The notes under the pieces were generated by a model. The model ran no database searches. It worked only from the letters and a program-made list of their open reading frames with translations, and was not told where the DNA came from. A DNA stretch of 64,000 nucleotides, taken from contig JAUKUA010000006.1 of NCBI GenBank assembly GCA_030549175.1, positions 3,410,001-3,474,000 on the forward strand, read 5' to 3'. Position 1 is the stretch's first letter. Every line of letters starts with the position of its first letter. The DNA is from Lasiosphaeris hirsuta (Eukaryota; Ascomycota; Sordariomycetes; Sordariales; Lasiosphaeriaceae). The position numbers and the translations under genes are program-made. Positions 21,582 to 32,311 of the stretch are shown in pieces.

Positions 21582-23542
21582 AAGCCTAACGGAAGAAACA
21601 AATGGAAAAAGAGATACACACCCATATAAAACTGGACTTTTTCGGTTTTGATGTTTAAATATCTTTCTGCCGGGGGCTGGGTTTCGGTTTTTAAAGTAGA
21701 TATTCATATTGCCCCCACACCTTATATCTTGTTCCTTGTTCGAGTATTTCTTTTGGGGGCTTTCTTAATGGCAATGGGGATTTTGGTCGCTCGAACTTTG
21801 TTGGACTGCGACAGCATTTTTTTGCTTTACTGCCTTCTCGGGCGAGGAGTGAACATCCCGAGTTAGAGAGAGGAGGAGACAGCGGCGATATTTTGGTTAG
21901 GTTGATGATATCCCAATGGACGAATGACGAAAGAAAACAAACAATGACTTGTTCATTCATGGTGATTTGTGATGGCCTCCACTTGGAGAATAGTGCTGGA
22001 TAAATGCGAAATACTGAGATGTATTTGAGGAGCAAGTGTTAGCTTCTTTAAGGGAGCGAGGATGAAATTCAGCTGCTGGCGAGAGGCGCAGATTATAGGG
22101 GAGTGAGGTGTGTGCACGATGTTTCAGGGCGGGGATGTGAAACCGTTACTTGCCCGGAACTCGAGACACAACACCAATTTTTGTGATATCAAGACTGTGA
22201 AAGGCATCGGGCATAAGCTACTGGGTGTGACGCCTTCGTTTGGATGAGAGGTGCTCTTGGTTATTTCCTGCAAATGAAGTTGAGAATGTCATCTATTAGG
22301 GTCCCTAGGTCCCTGTAGGAGCGAGATCTGCGCTTGTTACATGAATGAATGGCGGAAAACAAGCAGCGGGTAGCTGCACGCAGGACCGAGCCTTAACGGT
22401 CGCTAGAAGCTGACTCTGTAGTGATTAGCGGATCCATGGCGTTGAGGAACGGCTTCTAATATGCGAGGGACGATGAAACAAGAACAACGTTGCAGACAAG
22501 CTCTCGCTTGACTTCCCACCGCGCACCATTTGTTCTTTAGACGTTGCTAGCGGATGCGGGTTTAGCCCGCTGAAAGGTATGTAGACCCATAGAACAAACA
22601 CCACCCCCTTGAGTCCGTAGTGGCACATTGCTATCTATACTCGGTATACCCCCGACCAAATCGAACCAACCGCCGCCGAGTTATTTGGCACTACCCGGTT
22701 TGGCAGATGTTTGCTACTTCTTGTTTGACAGAAAACAGTCGTGCAAGGTTGCATGCAAGTTCGTTCGTGATCCCGAGCTCCAGTGAGAGGTAAGTGCATC
22801 GAAGGAGGACAGAAAACGTGTACCCGGGTTTGCCGCCAAGATTTATAGCGGGACTGACGCCGCCGCCTTCCATTTTAGAGACGTCGAAAGCTGGAACATA
22901 ACTCGCAGGAGCAGTGCTGCCAGGGCAGAACTGTAACTGAATGGAATGAGGGCGGAATTCGCCATTCGCTAGGGCACAAGGAGGAGTGGGCCAGGCCTAG
23001 AGCAAGGACCCGCCACCTCACGTGTTTGCGCTGTTTTGGCTGTGACGGAGTGGCCAAAGCTCCCCGCTCTCGGCTGTGTCCGCAGTGGACCGCTCACTCA
23101 TCATACGATTTTGGGACAAATCGTGCCACATCCCGTCTAGAATCGACACTCTTTGCTCCAACCTCAGTCCATCACCGCCCCGAGCCTGAAAACACAACGA
23201 CAGCATTGCAGTCAGCGCCAGCCAGCCGTACTGAGGCGAGAAACCTCCGGACGGCCCAAGCTCCCGGACAGCCAGCATAGCCAGAAGACACAGTCGCTGA
23301 CGCCGCGCAAATTGCGTGCCAATTGGCCGGCCAGACACCCCCCGCCATCCGGACCGCGCCCAGCGATTCCCACAGGCGACCGATCAGCCCAGGAGGTGAT
23401 CCAGACAAACAGGCCACCCGCGTCCGAGTGAAGAGAGCAAGCCATAGTGAAAGCGACAGAGAGAAGTCGCAAGAGAGGGCAGAGCCTGCATGCAACAGCC
23501 CATTGTGTAGTACAGGGGCCCCAAGGCAGCCAGGCGCGCAAG
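21582..23542. other. Intergenic region upstream of SREBP
   Basis: About 2 kb. The left part is an AT-richer 3' flank of the membrane-protein gene, and the right part is the presumed promoter and 5' UTR of sre1. No supportable coding sequence was found. Confidence 0.45.
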
Positions 23543-23932
23543 ATGGCTGACGCCGGCGTTGACTCTCTCGGTATGTTCGATGGCCTGGACAATTTCAACT
23601 TGGATGAGGGAGTGTTGGGAGACAACAGCCTGGTGGGCGATCTGGCCGATGGCAGCGCCGGCACTTCAGGCCCCACCGCTGCCACCATTGCCTCTTCCGC
23701 AGGCGGCACTACCACACTGAGTGGGACTTCAACTTCTCCCATCCCTAACAACTCGCCCACTGGTCCCAACGGCGGCCAGCATTCCTTCGGCTTCAGCTCG
23801 GATCCCGCCCCTTGGACCTTCCAGAGCACCCCTCCGTATGATTCGACCGGTGCCGGGTCCTCCTTTGACTCTGTGCCTCAGTCAACGTGGTCCCTCCCGC
23901 TCCACCACCTAAACGTGAACCAACCCCTCCTG

Positions 23933-23970
<38 letters not shown>

Positions 23971-24958
23971 GCTCTATTTCCAGTCACCCTCTCTAGCCGG
24001 TACTAGCCCAGGCCTTGATTCCGTTGGAGGTTACTCCCTCCACCCATCGCTGACACCAAACGATAATTTTACCCGGACAGACCTTCCGCCCGACATTCGG
24101 AACACCCTGACCCCGGCTCAACAAGAGAGACTGAGAACTATTGCAATGCCACCCCATCTCCAGTATCACTCGCCAAAGAGCGCCGGTAGTCCCGACTCGA
24201 GCGCGAGCGGCCATGACAAGGGCGGCGGCTCCTCGCCCGACGCTGCCGAGCCCTCTAAAGCTGGTAGCCGGAAGCGCAAATCATCCACTGAGGTCGAGGA
24301 CGACGACGATGATGACGACCTTGAGCACCCCGTCAAAAAGACGGCGCACAACATGATCGAAAAGAGATACAGGACCAACCTCAACGACAAGATAGCGGCA
24401 CTGCGAGATAGTGTCCCGGCTCTGAGAATCATGACCAAGAGTGCTAGGGGTGAAGATACCACCGAGGATAGGGAGGAGCTGCACGGGCTGACTCCTGCCC
24501 ACAAGCTCAACAAGGCTACAGTGAGCACCCATCCTATCTATCGTTTTGGCGAGGCAAGTTGTTAATTTGTTCTTTAGGTCTTGAGCAAGGCTACCGAGTA
24601 CATTCGGCATTTAGAAAAGCGGAATACTAGGTTGACCGATGAGGTCAACAGTATGCAGCAGAGAATCTCTGCGTTCGAGAAACTCTTCATGGCAGGTGCC
24701 ATGACGGGCCAGCTCCCCAATCCTCTACAACCTCTGCAGCAGCCACCTACACCCATTCAATACCCCCATGACACCGCCTTCATGAATGCGACTCGGGGAC
24801 CTGAACCCGCAGGCATGATTCCGATACCAGACGACATAAAGCGCATTCTGACAGCCCAGCAAATAAATGCAGGCCGGCCCTACCCAGTGCCAGGCCAGTC
24901 ATTCTCTCCACAAGCGTCCAATGTGTTGCGTCAGCAGCAAATCCAACAACAACAACAA

Positions 24959-24990
<32 letters not shown>

Positions 24991-26725
24991 AAACGGGCGC
25001 TGGAACCCAAGCCCCTATTTCGGCAAGATGATGGTAGGATCATTGGCTGGTCTGATGCTCGTCGAGGCACTCGTCGAGAACGAGCAAAGCAATGAGGCAC
25101 CAGAAGGCCGTGGGCTGTTTGCCATTCCCCTGCCCATCATTGGATCGTTTATTCGATCAACACACTTCAGCATCGGTGGTTATTACATCTCTGCTATCGA
25201 CATGATTGCAAAGCTGAGACTTTTCTCGCTTCTGGCCTTGTTTGTGTGGACAGCATTTTCATACTTCATCGGCCCGTCCATTCTGCAAGGCCCCGACAAC
25301 CCAAAACGCGGCAATTCCGTCGTCCGTGCAGTCCCATCTCTCGCGTCACCAATCCACGTTCGGAGGCAGGCCTGGCTCACTGCGATTCAGACTGTCTGGG
25401 TTCCGAGGCATAACTTTCTCCTCGAAGCTGCGGCTTTGACACTCAAAACGCTAAAGTACACGCTGAGGAATTTGTTTGGTGCCCACGGATACCTCATGCT
25501 TACTGGGCTGAGTGAAGAACAAGAAACGGCGCGTGTGAAAGCGTGGACCATTGCGCTGGACGCCCAGCTCGCAGGAGGGGATGTCGAGATCAATAAGAGC
25601 CGTCTCACACTCACTCTGATTGCATCAGGCACACTTCCCGAGACGCCGCTTCGACTCATGCTCAAGGCACTGCACATCCGGGTTCTCCTTTGGCGACTCA
25701 ACGGCGCCCTGTTCCTGACCAACATCGTTGCCGCTAAGCTCGCAAGATCGCGGTGGAACGAAGCGAGAGAACTTAACCGTATTCTTAATTCGCTCCGTGA
25801 TGGGAGTAAACCCCTCGAGGAGGAATTGCCAGAGCATCTCGCCATGCTTCTTGAACAGGACTGCGATGAAGTGCTCAACGACGATATCATACAGCGAGCC
25901 CATAACCTAGCCTGGAACCAACCGACGACGCATAACGTGGTTAACAAGACAGATGGCATGGATGCGGTCGTGGAGGATGTTGCGGTGAGATCACCAATGG
26001 ATGCGGTCGCGGCGTGGTATTCCAGCCTTGTTCTCCATCGGGTCTTGGTAGACAGCCTCTCCAAAGCGCGGGATGGGGCTGCGGTGTCCGCCAGCTCCGT
26101 CGCAAGTGAGGTTTCGTTAGCGACAAACCTAGCGCCGATTGGCTCCAACGCTCAGGTTCGTAGCCTCGTAGCCCGCGCAGTGCTTGTCGAGGAGAAGCGT
26201 GGCAACAGCATCGCAGCAGCCATCTTGGCCCTGGGCCCGTCTCTCAACCCAGATAAACACCCGCAATACAGTCAAGGCGTGCCGCCGCTTATCGACTCGC
26301 CGATGTCTTCTATCACGCCTGACCCAGACGCACAGATGGCGTTACAGTGCGCTATGGCGATTGCGCATCTTCAAAAATTCGCCGCTCCGCTGGATGAGGC
26401 CTTTCTGCTTATCGACACTATTCTACCAGGCGGTAACATTAGTGGCATGTCTTTTCTCGGTTATACTGCAGCCTTCCACCTGATGGGGTATCTGCACCGA
26501 CACGCCGTTGGTAGGGAGAGGTGTGCTGGATCTTTGGAGAGACTCGCCGGCAGCCTTCGGATCTGGATCGGCAGCTCGGCCGGCCAAAAAGCGGGTGTTG
26601 ATAGCTCCATGAGGCAAAAGATGATTGATAAATGCCTTGCCATCACCAAGGCTGTTGTGGGGATGGAGTCGGACCCCGGTTACGCCAGCATGGACGACTG
26701 CGATGGAGATGGAGAGGGATGCTGA
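23543..26725 (+). CDS. sre1: Sterol regulatory element-binding protein (SREBP)
   Basis: Membrane-tethered bHLH transcription factor; in fungi (SrbA, Sre1) it is released by proteolysis under low sterol or oxygen and activates ergosterol genes. Exons 23543-24520 and 24578-26725 give 1,041 residues. The N-terminus is an acidic/Ser/Gln activation-type region with a poly-Gln tract. The basic helix includes [15 protein letters not shown]; the tyrosine (about Y276) in place of the usual bHLH arginine is the SREBP signature. The intron falls inside the bHLH, between NKAT and VLSKATEYI, followed by a leucine-zipper-like helix. A second poly-Gln tract lies near 24950. Two hydrophobic spans ([16 protein letters not shown] and [19 protein letters not shown]) form the hairpin, and a long C-terminal DUF2014-type region follows. 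An upstream in-frame Met at 23447 would add 32 residues, but MADAG at 23543 starts the typical acidic N-terminus. Confidence 0.93.
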
Positions 26726-27374
26726 TGTTGCTCTTATTTTGAGTGCCGGGTCTCGTGGCTAGAGCCCCGGTCGGAGCTGCTCCTCCCGCCTTGCGTTTGT
26801 TTCGTTGATATCGTCTTCCTTATTGCGTTGTGGTTTTTATGGTACTGCCTGGGGGACAGACTTTGGAGTTTTACAGGCATGATACCGCTGACTTTTTGAT
26901 ATGGAGTCAAATGTCGAATTACTGAAAAGGAAGGGCAGGCAGGTGTTTTATGCCCACGGGAGGTTTTAGCATGGCGGTCACAATCCTTCTTCTGCCCTTG
27001 TGGGTCAGCCATGTAATAGGGTAACAACTGGTGTCCATGTCTGTTGTATTTACTTGAGTTCGAGGTTATCGCTTCTCATTACCAACCAAATCGGTTGACT
27101 GCCCACGGACGGCATGAATTTTACGTTGTATTGTTTTCTCAGGTCCGGCGTCCTAATTAACTATCGACGATGACGGGGCAAGGTTCAGCTAGGTAGCTTC
27201 TCCACAGACTCGGGGGTTTGTCGGCGTTTAGCTGAGTTTTGTGGCGGAGAAATAGAATCAGAACTCCTGGCAGCCATTCTCGAGCTATTATAATAGCGAA
27301 AGTCAAAGTGAGCGAGGACACCAAACTCGTCCAAATGAGGCAGTCCTCGTGGGGGGCCGAGGGGCCGTGTCTTT

Positions 27375-27394
27375 CTCCGCGGGAGCCTCCGAGG
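27375..27394 (+). promoter_or_regulatory. Two adjacent CTCCGHGG motifs (NirA/NIT4-type)
   Basis: CTCCGCGG at 27375-27382 and CTCCGAGG at 27387-27394 both match CTCCGHGG, the site of the nitrate regulator NirA in Aspergillus; the related Neurospora NIT4 site is TCCGCGGA. They lie about 610-630 bp upstream of the nitrite reductase start codon. The nearby ATTGG (27434-27438) is a CCAAT box in reverse. Confidence 0.6.
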
Positions 27395-27447
27395 GTCGAG
27401 ACCGCGACTGCAGGATCAATCAGCGCGCCGCTGATTGGCCACAACCT

Positions 27448-27468
27448 TTATCAGTGCGATTCGTTATC
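27448..27468 (-). promoter_or_regulatory. Paired GATA motifs (AreA/NIT2-type)
   Basis: Two TTATC strings (27448-27452 and 27464-27468), each a GATAA on the minus strand, lie 16 bp apart. NIT2/AreA GATA factors favour closely spaced pairs. They sit about 55 bp beyond the NirA-type sites, so nitrate-specific and general nitrogen signals could converge here. Confidence 0.5.
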
Positions 27469-28003
27469 TTCCATGATCAACGCTGGCTCATTGGGGACTT
27501 GGGTTCTCTATGATTCAGCGACGAGCGACGACTTTCACCCGCGGCAGCGATGCAGGCAAGACGGAGCCGTGGAAATGCAGGACATGCCCCATTACGCTTT
27601 GCCACTGGTCAGCCCGCACTGTTGGCGCTCTGCCGGCACACGAGCGGAAATGCATATTCCCGTCTACCTCCCCGCCGTTTCCCATGTTACCTCGACACCA
27701 CTATCTTCAGGCTGCGTGTGTGTGTGTCGCCAGGAGATGGAAGAAACAGGGCAGATGTCTGTCTCCCTAGGCAGCCAGTCTAGATCCCATTGATTACCCA
27801 ACTTGACATTCCCGGTTTGGATGCGGCCTTTTTTTCTCTTTCCCCATCTCAAGGTGACCGCTATAGAACAGCGACCTCGCATCAGCTTACCAACTTACCA
27901 GCGTGCTTGTGACATGCTCCTTTTTACCTACGAGGCTCCGTGGCTTGCTTTTCTGTTCGATTGATACCCCCTTTTTCTTGAGAGGACCCAAAACCACACC
28001 ATC

Positions 28004-31000
28004 ATGGCTCCCGAACACCGTAAGAAGATTGTTGTCGTCGGCCTGGGCATGGTTGGCATCAGCTTCATGTAAGAAGTCCCAACCCAGCCAATGCCTTCGG
28101 ATAACTAACACCCGCCCTCTTTTCCAGCGAAAAACTGTTGAAGTTGGATGCGAGGTCGCGCGAATACGACATAGTAGTTGTCGGCGAGGAGGTGCACCTC
28201 GCATACAACCGTGTTGGCCTAACAAGTTTCTTTGAGCACCGCAAAGTCGAAAACCTCTACCTAAACCCCAGGGAATGGGTAAGTCTCTTTCTCAGTGATA
28301 TAAATCGACAGCATGCTGACGTGAGACTGCCGGAATCAGTACGAGGGTATCCTCGATGGAGCCCTCAGCTACCACCTCAACACCAAAGTGACGAAAATCC
28401 ACCCAGGCAGCAAGACGATAAGCTGCGCAGACGGCCAAGAGGTAGGCTACGACATCCTCGTCTTGGCCACCGGCTCCGATGCCCTCCTACCGCGGCACAC
28501 CCCGGGCCACGACGCCAACGGCGTCTTCGTCTACCGAAACGTCGAGGACCTCATCAACCTTATTTCCTTCTCGGCGAACCAGAAAGGGACCGTTGGCGCT
28601 GTCGTGGGGGGCGGGCTGCTGGGGCTTGAGGCTGCCAAAGCCATGATGGACCTCGAGTGCTTCTCCAAAGTTACTGTTGTCGAGCGCAACCGCTGGGTCC
28701 TTAGCCGGCAGCTAGATGCCGACGCGGGTGGCATGGTAGTCGAGCAAGTTCGAGATCTTGGCGTTGACGTTCTTCTCGGAAAACGGGTCGGCAAGATCGA
28801 CGTAACTGAGGATAACAACATCAAGGGGGTCCACTTTGAAGATGGCGAGTACATGTCATGCTCGACCATCTGCTTCGCCATTGGTGTCCGACCACGGGAC
28901 GAGCTTGCAAGGAAAGCCGGGATAAAGTGCGCCGACCGTGGCGGCGGCATAATTGTCGATGACAGTCTCAAGACCAGCGATCCAGACATCTACGCCATCG
29001 GCGAGTGTGCGAGCTGGCAGGGGCAGACATTCGGTTTGATTGCCCCAGGCGTTGAGATGGCCGATGTCCTATCTTTCAACCTCACACAAGCTAAGCTCCA
29101 CCAGCCACGACTTTACAAGCGGCCCGACCTCAGCACCAAACTGAAGCTGCTCGGTGTCGAGGTTGCAAGCTTCGGCGACTTCTTCGCCGATCGCGACGGG
29201 CCGAAATACCCCCCGGCAAGAGCCAAGAGGGTCCAAAAGGGGCAAGAAAAGCAGGATGCGACGAAGCCACTGCTGACAAACGGTGCACAGCCGGTCGTTG
29301 TGAAGGCTCTCACGTACAAAGATCCGTTCACAAACGTGTATAAGAAATACATCTTCACCACAGACGGCAAATACCTACTCGGAGGAATGATGATAGGAGA
29401 CACCAGAGACTACGTCAAGCTTGTGCCCCTCGTCAAGAACCAGAAAGAGCTCGATATGCCCCCATCGGAGCTTATCCTCGGCGCCAAGAAGGAGGGCGGT
29501 GATGAGGGTGACGATCTAGACGATGACACGCAGATTTGTAGCTGCCACAACGTCACAAAGCACGACGTAGTTGCTGTCGTCAAGGACGGAACCTGTAAGT
29601 CGCTTGGTGAGGTCAAGTCATGTACCAAGGCCGGCACGGGATGCGGCGGGTGCATGCCGCTGGTGACATCCATCTTCAACAAGACAATGAAAGATATGGG
29701 TAACGAGGTGAAGAACAACCTTTGCCCGCACTTCAACTACAGCCGCGCCGATCTGTACAACATCATCATGGTCAAGCGGCTGAAGACGCTGCCAGAGGTG
29801 ATGAAGACCGCCGGGACTGATCCAAACAGTCTCGGGTGCGAGGTGTGTAAGCCGACTCTGGGGAGCATCTTCTCCAGCCTGTGGAACAAACATGTCATGG
29901 AAAAGACCACACATGGCTTGCAGGACACCAACGACCGATTCCTGGGCAACATCCAGCGCAACGGCACGTACAGCGTCGTCCCCCGGGTTTCCGCTGGCGA
30001 GATCACACCGGAAAAGCTCGTTGTGATCGGTCAGGTGGCGAAGCAGTACAACCTATACACCAAGATCACAGGCGGGCAGCGAATCGACATGTTCGGTGCC
30101 AAGAAACAGGACCTGCTCGACATCTGGAAGAAGCTGGTTGATGCGGGGATGGAGAGCGGCCACGCCTACGCTAAATCTCTTCGGACAGTGAAGAGTTGCG
30201 TGGGTACGACTTGGTGCAGGTATGGAATCGGTGATAGTGTCGGGATGGCGGTACGCCTTGAGGAGCGGTACAAGAGTATTCGCAGTCCGCATAAGATCAA
30301 GGGTGGCGTCAGTGGTTGTGTGCGTGAGTGTGCCGAGGCGCAGAATAAAGAGTAAGTCGGTTTCCCTGTGTCGTTTGAAGTCGTACTGATGATGGTTCCC
30401 CTGCAGCTTTGGACTCATCGCCAGCGAAAAGGGGTTCAACATTTTCGTAGGTGGCAATGGCGGTGCCAAACCCAAGCACTCCGAAATATTGGCCAAGGAC
30501 GTACCCCCAACCGAGGTCATCCCCATAATCGACCGGTATCTCATGTTTTACATCCGCACAGCCGACAAGCTCCAGCGGACAGCGCGATGGCTCGAAAACC
30601 TCCCGGGCGGCATCCAATACCTCCGTGAGGTGATCCTCGAGGACAAGCTCGGCATCAACGCCTCGCTCGAGGCCCAGATGCAGGAGCTTGTCGACAGCTT
30701 CTTCGACGAGTGGGCCGAAGCCATTAACACGCCGTCCATCGCCGCCAAATTCCGGCAGTTCGCCAACACCGAAGAGACCGTCGACAACATGGAGGTCGAG
30801 CAAGACCGCGACCAAACCCGGCCAGTCATGTGGTCCAAAGACCCTGTCGTCAAAGAAGACTTCGCCGGCCTGCGCTCGCGCTGGACATCCACAACCTGGC
30901 AGCCGGTCCTCGAAGCCTCCTACTTCGCCGGCGCCGACGACCTGCCCAACGGCATCAGCGCGACCATCAAGCGGGGCGACACGCAGCTCGCGCTGTGGCG

Positions 31001-31499
31001 CATCCGCGGCCGCTACTTCGCCAGCCAGCAAATGTGCCCGCACAAGCGCGCCTTCGTGCTGTCAGACGGCCTAGTTGGCGAGGAAACGCCGGCGCCGTCG
31101 TCAGACCCCTTGTCGCCCTCCCCAGCGCCGTCGGTGGCCCCCTGGATCTCGTGCCCGCACCACAAGCGCAACTTCGACCTGACCAGCGGCGCGTGCAAGA
31201 ACGACGCCGGCTTCTCCATCGCCACCTTCGAGGCCGAGGAGCGCGCTGACGACGGGCTCGTGTACGTCAAGCTGCCGCCGGTCGAGGAGCTCGATGCGGC
31301 GCTGGGCACCCAGAAGTGGATGGTCAAGAAGGGGGAGGCGGGGCCGGGCCAGTTTGCCGAGCTGGACAAGAAGATTGCGTTCAAGGGCACCCGGGCCAAG
31401 AAGCCTGGTGTCAGGCCGCTGACGGGGGCAATGGCGATGCGCAGGCCGGTGGAGTTGATGGCGGCGGGGGGCGGGTGTGGGTCTGTGCCAGATTGGTGA
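28004..31499 (+). CDS. nit-6: Assimilatory nitrite reductase [NAD(P)H]
   Basis: Cytosolic enzyme that reduces nitrite to ammonium with six electrons from NAD(P)H. Exons: 28004-28068, 28128-28278, 28340-30351 and 30407-31499, giving 1,106 residues. The N-terminal FAD/NAD(P)H half has [15 protein letters not shown] and a second nucleotide loop [14 protein letters not shown]-type [2Fe-2S] site uses C472, C474, C507 and C510. The siroheme/[4Fe-4S] site is C692-x5-C698 and C732-x3-C736, a textbook C-x5-C...C-x3-C. A C-terminal Rieske-like domain has C953-P-H955 and C992-P-H-H995. The stretch between the Rieske ligand pairs carries a Pro/Ser-rich insert (about 968-988). Induction by nitrate is suggested by the upstream NirA-type and GATA motifs. 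The nitrate reductase gene, often adjacent in other moulds, is not in the window. Confidence 0.95.
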
Positions 31500-32311
31500 G
31501 GGGGAGGACAGCAAAGGACAGGAAATCCATGAGACCTTTGGGAGGAGGGCTTGCTGCTCAAGAGAGGCAGGAGCACCTAGCGCAAATGGGAGGCGTCAGC
31601 TGTGATACAAGTGGGTGGTACGGGGGCCACAGCGGTGTGCCACACCTCGTGTGTGGTTTAACGTCTTGATGAAAAAATGCGGGCACGCATAAAAGCAGGT
31701 GTCTTAGTAACAGGGAAAGGAGGGAAAGAGCGTTCGTTGCCAGCACTCTGGAGTCCTGCCTGAGTGTGACGTGAGCGTGCCTACCTACCTACTTGGCAGG
31801 ATGGGAAGTACCTTGAAGACACAGCTGTTAGTGAACTCTTTATTTTTACAGCTAAAGATTGATCGTCCTACTGGCATCGTTAACAGTCCATTTAAAGTTG
31901 GTAGCTTTGAGCTGCTCAGTGCGCGTTCCAGAAGTGGGTGGTCGCGATGGACTCTCCCACCCTCCTTCCCTGATGTAAGCGACGGTAAACCAGTCACCCC
32001 AAAGAGTTTCAGTGACGTTTTGCCTGTATTCGGTCATTCTAGCGGATCAAATGACTCGGCCATTGTCAAGCAAAAAAGGGGAACATAGATGCTATGAAAT
32101 GGTCAAGCGCATGCCCATACAAACATGCTTGCCTAGGTATATATGTCCGCATTCGTGCCCAACGGTCGTGCTGGAAATCGCAGAGTCATTACCTCGTACA
32201 GATGACGTGCCGCCGCGTCGAATAAGAAAACGCCCCCAAGCACAAATGCCTCTCCAGAGCCATTCATTAGGTGCCTAAAGAAGACAACTCCAACCAAAAG
32301 ATAAACTCAAA
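31500..32311. other. 3' flank between convergent genes
   Basis: About 810 bp between the convergent nitrite reductase and antiporter genes. It appears to be untranslated flank; no gene or clear repeat is seen. Confidence 0.5.

Larger units (their letters stand above)
26726..28003. other. Intergenic region and nitrite reductase promoter
   Basis: About 1.3 kb. It holds the sre1 3' flank and then the promoter of the nitrite reductase gene, with the regulatory motifs listed separately. No gene was supported. Confidence 0.5.

Noticed and set aside
27157..27793. Open frames on both strands in the nitrite reductase promoter
   Set aside because: No domain content or splice continuity. The interval is better explained by the regulatory motifs.
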